Positions 7,614 through 14,816 of a stretch of DNA of 43,212 bases are shown in pieces (position 1 is the first letter of the stretch; each line of letters starts with the position of its first letter). The notes beneath the pieces were generated by a model, which saw only the letters and a list, made by a program, of their open reading frames with translations, did no database searches and had not been told where the DNA came from. The stretch is from Gammaproteobacteria bacterium (GTDB lineage: Bacteria > Pseudomonadota > Gammaproteobacteria > Pseudomonadales > Azotimanducaceae), in NCBI GenBank assembly GCA_002726655.1, contig PBRP01000055.1, positions 8,798 to 52,009 of the forward strand, given 5' to 3'. A program made the translations under genes and the position numbers.

Positions 7614-8405
7614 CTATTTGCCCTGGAAGTTAGCAGGTCTTCTGTCAATAAATGCCTGAACACCTTCAGCGGCATCCTCGGAAAGCCGAAGTGGTTCCGC
7701 GTGGTACTGTTCAAGGCTGAGTGCTTCACCCAGTGGTATAGCCGACCCCTGATAGACCGCATCACGGGCAGCCCGTACCGCAAGAGGGCCATTGGCGGCA
7801 ATCAATCTCGCGATTCGAGTTGCTTCTTTCATCAGGTCAGCTGCAGATACCACATGGCTGATCAGCCCCCAACGCAAGGCCGACTCACTTTCTATCGGTG
7901 CACCAGTCAAAATCATTTCGAGTGCAACACCCTGCGACACTGACCGGGGAAGTCGCTGTGTACCACCAGCACCCGGCAGAATGCCCCGTGTTACCTCGGG
8001 TAACCCAAAAGTGGCAGCCTCAACTGCAATACGAATGTCACAGGCCAGCGCCAATTCAAGCCCACCCGCCAGACAGGGTCCATTGATGGCTGCAATGATG
8101 GGTTTTCTCGGATCAAAATTTCTCGTTATTGCGCCGAGCCCCGGCGTTCGTATACCCATTTCCCGCCGTTCTATGGGTGTCATGGCTCGATAATAGTCGC
8201 CGATCTCCTTGAGATCAGCGCCGGCACAGAATGACTGCTCTCCCGCTCCGGTGAGAATCCCAACCCGGGCTTCGTCAGAGTCTCTGAAATCAGTCCATAT
8301 GTTGATGAGGGCTTCCCTCATTTCAGCATTGATGGCATTTCGCGCCTTCGGACGATTAAGCGTTACTGTCAGTACGCCTTCGATCAATTCTGTTTTGATG
8401 GGCAT
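7614..8405 (-). CDS. Enoyl-CoA hydratase (complete active site)
   Basis: A 263-residue crotonase expected to hydrate a 2-enoyl-CoA to the 3-hydroxyacyl-CoA. The oxyanion-hole segment GAGEQSFCAGADLKEI is at about 53-68. Both catalytic glutamates are present, Glu117 in AGGLELALACD and Glu137 in FGLPEV, followed by the GILPGAGGTQRL loop. It is the only crotonase in this cluster with the full hydratase signature. The ATG at 8405 is chosen because an AGGA lies 5 nt upstream; the frame is open further upstream, but that stretch overlaps the preceding acyl-CoA dehydrogenase gene in another frame. It follows that gene after 16 bp and probably uses its product. Confidence 0.94.
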   Translation of the reverse strand: MPIKTELIEGVLTVTLNRPKARNAINAEMREALINIWTDFRDSDEARVGILTGAGEQSFCAGADLKEIGDYYRAMTPIERREMGIRTPGLGAITRNFDPRKPIIAAINGPCLAGGLELALACDIRIAVEAATFGLPEVTRGILPGAGGTQRLPRSVSQGVALEMILTGAPIESESALRWGLISHVVSAADLMKEATRIARLIAANGPLAVRAARDAVYQGSAIPLGEALSLEQYHAEPLRLSEDAAEGVQAFIDRRPANFQGK

Positions 8406-8421
8406 GAATTCCTGCTCCGGG

Positions 8422-9564
8422 CTAAGCCACCAGTTCATTACTTTGGGCAATGATGTTGCGCATGGTTTCACTGGTCCCTGCACCGATCGTCAGGGCGAGG
8501 GAATCTCGATAGAGGCGACCAATCAGGCACTCCTCCATGTGGCTGAGTCCGCCCTGAATCTGGGCACATTCCCGTGCTGTATCAAGTGCCATTTCAGTAG
8601 CAAACAGTTTCGCCATTGAAATAATGGAGTTAGCAGGCTCTCCCTTGACGTACTCATCGATGGCCCTGTAGGTCAGGGTTTCTGCTGCTTCGATTTGAGT
8701 TAAAACATCGGCCAGGCGATGCTGCCAAACCTGAAAACCGAGAATTGACTGTCCGAACGCCTTTCTATCGTGACCCCACTGACGCGCCTGTTCAAACATC
8801 AGGCGTGCCTGGCTGCAGGCCATGACAGAAAGCACAAGACGCTCACCTTCGAATCCCTCCATGATCAGGCGGAAGCCTTTATTTTCCTCGCCAACAAGAT
8901 TTTCTGCAGGAACACGGCAATCATCAAAAAATATCTCTGCGGTATCCGATGAATGAGTACCGATTTTTTGCAACCGTGAACGAGTCAGTCCCTTGGTATC
9001 AGCAGGTACAACAATAATTGAAATACCCCTGTGACCCGCATCACCAGTACGCACCGCCGTCGTAATGTAATCAGCAATGGTGCCGTTACTGATATAAAGC
9101 TTGGAACCATTAATCACGTATTCATCACCATCCCGAACCGCACGCGTTTGCAGACCGGCGACATCAGTACCCGCCTCGGGCTCAGATACACCAAGGGCAC
9201 CAATCAGCTTGCCTTCAGCGGCAGCCTGTACATACTTTGTCTTAAGTTCGTGTGATCCACCGCGCTCAATGACCTTGGTGGCAAATTCAGCATGAGCCAT
9301 GATTGCAACCACTACACCAATTGAACCGGCTCGCATAAGTTCCTGCAGTAAAATAGCTGTAAACCAGAAATCCTGACCCCCGCCGCCATATTCAGGTGAA
9401 AGCCGTATACCGAGAAATCCGAGATCGGCCAGCTTGGTGAAGATCTGCCGGGGAACTTCCCCTTCTCTCTCCCATTGCAGGGTATTGGGTTTGATTTCAC
9501 GATCAACAAAGTCTCTCAAGGTTCGACTTACCGCCTCGTGTTCTTCGCTATGCCTCAGTTCCAT
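8422..9564 (-). CDS. Acyl-CoA dehydrogenase, isovaleryl/long-chain type
   Basis: A 380-residue FAD-dependent acyl-CoA dehydrogenase, first gene of the minus-strand operon. Landmarks are GVSEPEAGTDVAGLQTRAV, EYVINGSKLYISNGT and RKAFGQSILGFQ. The closing motif is IGAGTSETMRN, with alanine where short-chain enzymes have the catalytic glutamate. In isovaleryl- and long-chain enzymes the base lies instead in helix G, and here the segment FEGERLVLSV supplies that glutamate. The predicted substrate is therefore a branched or long-chain acyl-CoA. The ATG at 9564 gives a family-typical N-terminus; a TTG 12 codons upstream would run into the promoter and is rejected. Transcription likely starts from the promoter that overlaps the palindrome at 9613-9631. 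Confidence 0.95.
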   Translation of the reverse strand: MELRHSEEHEAVSRTLRDFVDREIKPNTLQWEREGEVPRQIFTKLADLGFLGIRLSPEYGGGGQDFWFTAILLQELMRAGSIGVVVAIMAHAEFATKVIERGGSHELKTKYVQAAAEGKLIGALGVSEPEAGTDVAGLQTRAVRDGDEYVINGSKLYISNGTIADYITTAVRTGDAGHRGISIIVVPADTKGLTRSRLQKIGTHSSDTAEIFFDDCRVPAENLVGEENKGFRLIMEGFEGERLVLSVMACSQARLMFEQARQWGHDRKAFGQSILGFQVWQHRLADVLTQIEAAETLTYRAIDEYVKGEPANSIISMAKLFATEMALDTARECAQIQGGLSHMEECLIGRLYRDSLALTIGAGTSETMRNIIAQSNELVA

Positions 9565-9598
9565 TGGTATACCAGCCAGAATTTTCCACGACACTGTC

Positions 9599-9627
9599 AA
9601 TCTATGAAACTATCACTTGATTGTCAA
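9599..9627 (-). promoter_or_regulatory. Sigma70-like promoter, minus-strand catabolic operon
   Basis: On the minus strand TTGACA (9627-9622) is followed after 17 bp by TAGATT (9604-9599). The -35 box matches consensus exactly and the -10 matches 4 of 6. It lies about 35 bp upstream of the acyl-CoA dehydrogenase ATG at 9564, and its -35 box lies inside the palindromic operator. Confidence 0.6.
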
Positions 9628-9631
9628 GTGA
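9613..9631. promoter_or_regulatory. Palindromic operator between divergent operons
   Basis: A perfect inverted repeat, TCACTTGA-TTG-TCAAGTGA, with 8-bp arms and a 3-bp spacer, lies midway between the divergent acyl-CoA dehydrogenase and thiolase-like genes. It overlaps the -35 elements proposed for both directions. Size and symmetry suit a TetR dimer, and the cluster encodes one TetR regulator, at 4079-4702. Binding by that protein is inferred, not shown. Confidence 0.7.
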
Positions 9632-9644
9632 CACTCAATATAAT
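9617..9644 (+). promoter_or_regulatory. Sigma70-like promoter, thiolase-like operon
   Basis: TTGATT (9617-9622) and a consensus TATAAT (9639-9644) are separated by 16 bp. The ATG of the thiolase-like gene follows 43 bp after the -10 box. The -35 box lies within the palindrome at 9613-9631, so one bound repressor dimer could block this and the opposing promoter together. Confidence 0.6.
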
Positions 9645-9686
9645 TGTACTATTCATATATTTCGATTGAGCTGGAGAGCTTGCTGG

Positions 9687-10820
9687 ATGAACAGGGAAGC
9701 CTTAATCGCCGGAGTTGGACATTCTCCCTTCGGGAAACTCACAGGCAGGACTGCCTTAGACCTTGAAGTTGAGGCGGCAATTAAAGCGATTGCAGATGCG
9801 GGGTTGTCACCCCAGGATGTGGATGGCCTGGTTACTGATCCCGGACCCGCACAGGGCATTCTCAATGGAATTACACCGCACTATCTGGCACTGGGACAAT
9901 TGCTTGGTTTGAACCCACGTTATACAGGCTCTGAGATTCTTGGTGGTGCCGGCAGTGTGGCGATCATTCAAAGAGCTGTTATGGCGGTAGAGGCAGGTCT
10001 CTGCTCTGTCTGTCTATGTGTTTACGGGGACGCGCCGCTTTCTGCCAAAGGATCATTTGACTATGCTCGCGGCGATGAGGCTGCCTTTGGGCTATTTGGC
10101 GCCGCGGGGCTGCACGCCCTTGCGGCAAAGCGACACATGCATCTCTGGGGTACAACTGAAAATCAGTTTGGTGAAGTGGCGATTGCAGCAAGAGCCCACG
10201 CTGCCCGAAACCCCAACGCCCAACTGCAGAAACCGCTGACCATGAAAGAATATCGAGAGGCTGGATATATCGTAGAACCTCTTAAGAAAGCCGATTGTTG
10301 TCTCATATCTGATGGCGCCGCCGCCGTTGTCGTTACATCCGCAGATCGTGCGGCTGATCTACTCAAACCACACACCCGGATCCTAGGCTATGGGCAGGCA
10401 CACAATTTTGGCACCTATTCATCACCTGATCATTTCGACAGCCTGCCCGCGGCCCGGTGTGGGCCTGAAGTTTTGAATAAAGCAGGGCTTGCCCCCAGCG
10501 ACATTGATGTGGTGCAACTATACGATTGTTTCACTATCGTGGTGCTCATGCAGCTTGAAGCGTATGGCTTCTGCGCAAAAGGAGAGGCTGGGTCTTTCGT
10601 TGAACACGGGCGTATCGGCCCAGGTGGGAGCCTGCCCGTAAACACCAGCGGCGGGCTTTTGGCTGAAGCCTATGGTGGCGGTATGCTGCACGTTATTGAG
10701 GCTGTCCGCCAACTTCGAGGCGAAGCTGAAGATCGTCAAATCCAGGGTGCTGAAACCGCCCTTATCAGCGGCCATGGTCTTGGCATGAACACACATACAA
10801 CACTGGTTCTGGGGGTATAA
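9687..10820 (+). CDS. Thiolase-fold Ltp2-type CoA aldolase (SCP2 thiolase-like)
   Basis: A 377-residue thiolase-superfamily protein of the SCP2/SCPx-like branch. It lacks the thiolase machinery: the nucleophilic Cys position reads ILGGAGSV (residues 84-91), the GHP histidine is replaced in GGLLAEAYGGG, and the final Cys-x-Gly is replaced in ISGHGLGMN. It has Tyr279 (LYDCF) and Tyr329 (EAYGGG), 50 residues apart, the same spacing as the two catalytic tyrosines reported for the steroid side-chain aldolase Ltp2 (Y294 and Y344 as I recall them). A retro-aldol cleavage of a 3-hydroxyacyl-CoA is therefore more likely than thiolysis. The DUF35 gene begins 7 nt later, matching the Ltp2-DUF35 complex. 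The start at 9687 is preceded by GGAGAG. Confidence 0.9.
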   Translation: MNREALIAGVGHSPFGKLTGRTALDLEVEAAIKAIADAGLSPQDVDGLVTDPGPAQGILNGITPHYLALGQLLGLNPRYTGSEILGGAGSVAIIQRAVMAVEAGLCSVCLCVYGDAPLSAKGSFDYARGDEAAFGLFGAAGLHALAAKRHMHLWGTTENQFGEVAIAARAHAARNPNAQLQKPLTMKEYREAGYIVEPLKKADCCLISDGAAAVVVTSADRAADLLKPHTRILGYGQAHNFGTYSSPDHFDSLPAARCGPEVLNKAGLAPSDIDVVQLYDCFTIVVLMQLEAYGFCAKGEAGSFVEHGRIGPGGSLPVNTSGGLLAEAYGGGMLHVIEAVRQLRGEAEDRQIQGAETALISGHGLGMNTHTTLVLGV

Positions 10821-10827
10821 AGCGAGC

Positions 10828-11271
10828 ATGGAAAATGAATATCCGCTGCCACAGCCGACACCCTTTACTGAGTCGTTCTGGGATGCGTGCCAGCAGGAAT
10901 TACTACAAGTCTGGCGTTGTAAAGTCTGTGGTCATCCGTTCCTGCCTGGCGGGCCAGTTTGCCCGGAATGCTGGTCAGATGACCTGGAGATGCAGCCTGT
11001 TTCAGGGCGAGGAGAAGTATTCAGCTTTGTCGTTTATCACCGCACTTATCATCCGGCCATTCCTGCACCCTACATCGTGGCAAGTATTGAACTTGAGAAT
11101 GGTGTGCACCTGATTTCCAACATCATTGACTGTAAGCCTGAGATGGTGCGCATCGGCATGCAGGTCCAGGTTGCCTTTAAGCAGAAATCAGGTTTCAAGC
11201 TACCGATGTTCACCCCAACTGTTCACACCAACACAACCTTCCAACTAAAACGAGGAAACAGCAGTGTCTGA
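10828..11271 (+). CDS. DUF35 / OB-fold zinc-ribbon protein, aldolase partner
   Basis: A 147-residue protein of the DUF35 family, with an N-terminal rubredoxin-like zinc ribbon (Cys31, Cys34, Cys45, Cys48 in CKVC and CPEC) followed by an OB-fold (SGRGEVFSFVVYHRTYHPAIP, then APYIVASIELENGVHLISNI). DUF35 proteins pair with SCP2-type thiolases and Ltp2-type aldolases, where they help bind the CoA part and are often needed for solubility and activity. The gene lies 7 nt after the thiolase-fold gene and overlaps the next gene by 8 nt, so translational coupling and complex formation are likely. Length and domain order are typical. Confidence 0.93.
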   Translation: MENEYPLPQPTPFTESFWDACQQELLQVWRCKVCGHPFLPGGPVCPECWSDDLEMQPVSGRGEVFSFVVYHRTYHPAIPAPYIVASIELENGVHLISNIIDCKPEMVRIGMQVQVAFKQKSGFKLPMFTPTVHTNTTFQLKRGNSSV

Positions 11272-12106
11272 TAAAACTGAAAAGCGCCATGTCGGTCAGT
11301 ATGTTGCCTCTGGCGATTGGAGTGACTACTGGACGACGCGAATAAGTATGGCACAGGGCGGCAAAATCAATGTTCGCGGTTATCCCGTTGAGGAACTCAT
11401 CGCTCAGCTATCATATAGTCAATCAGCCTTTCTAATTCTCATCGGCGAATTACCGGATGAGCGTGAGGCTGCATTGTTTGACCTCACACTGCGAAGTGGT
11501 ATGGACCAACAGTTTATCAGTGCCGCGGTAGGGGCTGCCAGATTTACCGCTTCTGCCTCGCCCGAATCAGCTATCCCCGCACTGGCAAGCGGCATGCTGG
11601 CCAGTGGTTCAATTACCGGATCACCTCAAGAACCCGCAGAAATGCTGATCGAATCAGTTTCCCTGGAACTCGAAGAAAGTGCAGCCTGTAAAGACACCAT
11701 CAAAACCTGGCTTGAACGCCGCGGTGCCGTGCCGGGTCTTGGACACCCAATTCACAAGGAAGGCGAACCGCGCGCCGTGACGGTGCGGCGTCTTGCCATC
11801 GACCTGGGTGGTTGGGGACTCCATGGACAGCGCCTGGACGCCATAGAAGCAGAGCTGGAAACACAGAAGAGCAGAAAAATCCCCATCAATCTCGCCGGTG
11901 CCATTGGTGCCATACTCGCTGATCTGAAAATCGATCCACTCATTATCGGTGGGCTGGGAGCCCTTGCCTACGGCATGTCGCTGCTGGCTCATATCACTGA
12001 AGAAATTCGGGAAGGCGTTCCCTTAAGAATAATTCCTAATGAACTGGGAGCGAATTACGCGGGTCCAGGTGAGCGCCATCTTCCTGATCAAGGCAGGAAA
12101 TCATGA
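11264..12106 (+). CDS. Citrate synthase-fold protein (citryl-CoA lyase-like), altered active site
   Basis: A 280-residue protein matching the compact citrate-synthase/citryl-CoA-lyase fold: WTTRISMAQGGKINVRGYPVEEL at the start, then GLGHPIHK, then PINLAGAIGAILADLKIDP and ITEEI. His161 in GLGHPIHK matches the second catalytic histidine of citrate synthase. The first histidine segment has no obvious histidine (SASPESAIPALASG), and the catalytic aspartate of NVDGA is replaced by alanine (NLAGA, Ala211). The chemistry therefore may differ from Claisen condensation or citryl-CoA cleavage. A GTG start is preceded by GAGGAAA. The gene overlaps the DUF35 gene by 8 nt and the acyl-CoA ligase gene by 4 nt (ATGA), so it is a firm part of the aldolase operon. 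Confidence 0.88.
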   Translation: MSDKTEKRHVGQYVASGDWSDYWTTRISMAQGGKINVRGYPVEELIAQLSYSQSAFLILIGELPDEREAALFDLTLRSGMDQQFISAAVGAARFTASASPESAIPALASGMLASGSITGSPQEPAEMLIESVSLELEESAACKDTIKTWLERRGAVPGLGHPIHKEGEPRAVTVRRLAIDLGGWGLHGQRLDAIEAELETQKSRKIPINLAGAIGAILADLKIDPLIIGGLGALAYGMSLLAHITEEIREGVPLRIIPNELGANYAGPGERHLPDQGRKS

Positions 12107-13659
12107 TTCACCCCTATTCACACTATCCTGCAAGGGCAGCACGGCACTGGCCTGACCACATCGCATTGATTGATGGCAACAGGCAACGAACCTACGCCGA
12201 ACTCAACGCCAATGCTGATGCTATCGCCCTCGGTCTCATGAGGTTGGGGCTGAAACCAGGCGGAAGAGTCGCCCTGATTCAGCATAACTGCATCGAATAT
12301 GTTGAGTCCGTTATCGGCATCGCACGCGCCGGTGGCGCCCTGGTTCCGATGCTTGGTGCCTTGACTGAGTCTGAACACACTTTCATGTTGCAGGATGCTG
12401 AGGCAAAATTCCTCATCGTCATGACGCCGGAATCAGTGCAGCAGGCACTGGCAAGCGCGGGAGATGACATGGAAGTATTGTCATTTCATAGCGCCGAGAG
12501 AATAACAGATCTAAGCAATCTGCCTGATGCTGACACAGAGAATCCCCCGCTGGTCGACCTGCCACCCGCTTCAATTGCCCACATCCTGTACAGTTCAGGC
12601 ACCACTGGGCGTCCAAAAGGCATTACCCACAGTTACGCGAGTGTCGCCGCGGCAATGAACTTCTGGGAACAGACTTTTCGATTGCAGCCAGATGATAATC
12701 TGTTGGGACAACTTGCCTTAAGTCATTTCGGTGGTCGCGCCATGGACAGTTGCTGGGTAGCGGGCGGAACCCTGGTCATCCTGCCAGAGGCGGACCCGGT
12801 GGCGATTCTCGATGCCATCGAAAAGCACAAGATATCAATGATGCTGGCTGTGCCGACACTACTGCGAATCTTACTGGATCATCCAAAAGCCGATACAGCC
12901 GATCTAAGCAGTTTGCGAGCTGTTGTATACGGCGCTTCTCCCGCCGCACCCTCACTGGTGAGAAGAGCAAAACAAAAACTGGGAGCCGTCCTTTATACAG
13001 GCTTTGGCCAAACGGAAGCCTATTGCCTGAATACTTTTATGGGACCTGAGGAACATGAACAGTCGCTGGCTGGCAAAGAAGAACGGCTGACATCTGTTGG
13101 CAGGGAGTGCACGCAGGCACAGGTCAGGATCCGAAACGATGAGGGCATCGATGTCGAGAAGGGTGAAGTCGGTGAGATCTGGATCTGTGCACCCTGGGTG
13201 ACTCCCGGTTTCTGGCACCGACCCGACCTGGATGAAGCTCGACTTGTAGGAGGGTGGTTGCGAACAGGTGACCTGGGGCGAGTTGATGCAGATGGTTACT
13301 TTTACCTGGCAGACAGGAAAGAAGACATGATCATTACCGGCGGCTTTAATGTTTACCCGGCGGAAGTCGAAAATGCGCTGATGGAACACGAAGCCATTGC
13401 TGAATGTGGCGTCTACTCTGTTCCCGATGAAAAATGGGGTGAAGCAATCAATGCCTCAGTTGTTCTACGATCCGGTTACGAGGCTACGGCCGATGAATTA
13501 CTTGCCTTTGTCAAAACTCAGCTGGCCCGGTTCAAGGTTCCCAAGGCCATACATATTGTCGATGAGCTTCCAAAAACAGCTGTAGGGAAAATCCTGCGGC
13601 GTGTACTCCGTGAACCCTACTGGAAAGACCAGCAATCTGGGATACACGGTGCCGAGTGA
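12103..13659 (+). CDS. Acyl-CoA synthetase (AMP-binding)
   Basis: A 518-residue ANL-superfamily ligase that activates a carboxylic acid to its CoA thioester through an acyl-AMP. The phosphate-binding loop YSSGTTGRPKG is at about 163-173, followed by GFGQTEA. The C-terminal domain has the hinge region TGDLGRVDADGYFYLADRKEDMI and the adenylation lysine Lys496 in TAVGK. All catalytic motifs are intact. Start and stop are coupled by ATGA overlap with the citrate-synthase-fold gene, and AGGCAGGA precedes the ATG. The substrate cannot be read from the sequence; the neighbouring aldolase and dehydrogenases suggest a medium or large carboxylic acid entering, or leaving, beta-oxidation-like degradation. 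Confidence 0.95.
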   Translation: MIHPYSHYPARAARHWPDHIALIDGNRQRTYAELNANADAIALGLMRLGLKPGGRVALIQHNCIEYVESVIGIARAGGALVPMLGALTESEHTFMLQDAEAKFLIVMTPESVQQALASAGDDMEVLSFHSAERITDLSNLPDADTENPPLVDLPPASIAHILYSSGTTGRPKGITHSYASVAAAMNFWEQTFRLQPDDNLLGQLALSHFGGRAMDSCWVAGGTLVILPEADPVAILDAIEKHKISMMLAVPTLLRILLDHPKADTADLSSLRAVVYGASPAAPSLVRRAKQKLGAVLYTGFGQTEAYCLNTFMGPEEHEQSLAGKEERLTSVGRECTQAQVRIRNDEGIDVEKGEVGEIWICAPWVTPGFWHRPDLDEARLVGGWLRTGDLGRVDADGYFYLADRKEDMIITGGFNVYPAEVENALMEHEAIAECGVYSVPDEKWGEAINASVVLRSGYEATADELLAFVKTQLARFKVPKAIHIVDELPKTAVGKILRRVLREPYWKDQQSGIHGAE

Positions 13660-13725
13660 CACACTCCCAGTCTAGATGCTTAACCGCAGGCGGCTTTTAA
13701 ACTACAGATAGTGAGACAGGCCTAC

Positions 13726-14799
13726 ATGAAAACCCAAGCAGCAATAGCACACTCAAGCAATGCTGATTTCAAAATCGAGGAAGTCGACCTGGCTGACCCG
13801 GGAGTGGGCGAAGTCAGGGTAAAAATTAGTGCCTGTGGAATATGCCGAAGTGACCTAAGCGCCCTTGAAGGAAAGGAAACTATCCAGTTCCCGGCTGTCC
13901 TTGGCCATGAAGCTGCGGGCGTCATCGAGGCAATTGGAGATCGGGTCACGTCACTTAAAGAAGGTGATATGGTCATCATGTCCTGGACACCTGCATGCGG
14001 TGTGTGTCCATCCTGCAAGCGTGGTGAAGTTCATTTATGCCGGCGAATCAATATGACAACTGAACGTAAGGGACCCCTTAGTCAGAATGGTGAAGGAGTT
14101 GATCGATTCATGGGGCTTGGTGCTTTTTGCGAGCATATCGTTGTACCGGAGGCCATGGCAGTACCTGTTTCCACCACGCTGACCCCCAACCATTCCTGCC
14201 TGATCGGTTGTGGCGTAACAACCGGATTTGGCGCAGCCGTAAATACCGCTGCTGTCCGCTGGGGGGAATCAGTGGCAGTACTGGGATGCGGGGGCGTAGG
14301 TCTTGCTGCTGTACAGGGCGCCAGAATTGCCGGTGCAGCCAGGATATTTGCCATAGACCCAATACCGGAACGCAGGCAAGTTGCTATTAATGTTGGTGCA
14401 ACTGCTGCTTTCGATCCTTCAGACGCAATGGAAAAGATCATTGCGGCGACGGGTATTGGTGTAGATGTATCAATAGAGTGCGTTGGACAGATCGCGACTA
14501 TGCAGGAGTGTTTCAATATGATCAGAGAAGGCGGACGGGCAATAGTGGTTGGCCTCCCCGCCTTTTCGGAATTACTGACTATCCCTGCCATTATGCTGCT
14601 GCGGGAAAAAGTACTTACAGGCTCAATTTACGGGTCTTCCAAACCAGACGTTGATTTTCAAAAAATTGCCTCACTTGGAGAGAGTGGCCAATTTCAGTTC
14701 ACACCGCTGGTAGACAAAACCAGACATTTTTCAGAGATCAATGAGGGATTCAGGGAAATGCGCCAAGGCGATCTGACCCGCGTTGTACTCACTTTCTAA
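13726..14799 (+). CDS. Zinc-dependent alcohol dehydrogenase (MDR, class III-like)
   Basis: A 357-residue MDR dehydrogenase. Catalytic zinc ligands are Cys40 (GICRSD) and His61-Glu62 (LGHEAAG), with a further Cys in LIGCGVTTGFGA. The structural lobe has Cys91, 94, 97 and 105. The Rossmann motif is VLGCGGVGLAAVQGA. It resembles the class III/FrmA branch but has RSD rather than HTD after the first cysteine and is clearly distinct from the frmA gene at 41555. It probably oxidises a pathway alcohol with NAD+. The ATG at 13726 with AGG 5 nt upstream is preferred to a GTG five codons earlier. It sits between the two acyl-CoA ligase genes. Confidence 0.93.
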   Translation: MKTQAAIAHSSNADFKIEEVDLADPGVGEVRVKISACGICRSDLSALEGKETIQFPAVLGHEAAGVIEAIGDRVTSLKEGDMVIMSWTPACGVCPSCKRGEVHLCRRINMTTERKGPLSQNGEGVDRFMGLGAFCEHIVVPEAMAVPVSTTLTPNHSCLIGCGVTTGFGAAVNTAAVRWGESVAVLGCGGVGLAAVQGARIAGAARIFAIDPIPERRQVAINVGATAAFDPSDAMEKIIAATGIGVDVSIECVGQIATMQECFNMIREGGRAIVVGLPAFSELLTIPAIMLLREKVLTGSIYGSSKPDVDFQKIASLGESGQFQFTPLVDKTRHFSEINEGFREMRQGDLTRVVLTF

Positions 14800-14816
14800 C
14801 CTATCGGTAAGGGACA

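Noticed and set aside
13664-13676. GAGTGACACACTC palindrome after the first acyl-CoA ligase gene as a second TetR operator
   Set aside because: Sequence differs from the 9613-9631 palindrome, lies over a stop codon and there is no promoter-like pattern around it.
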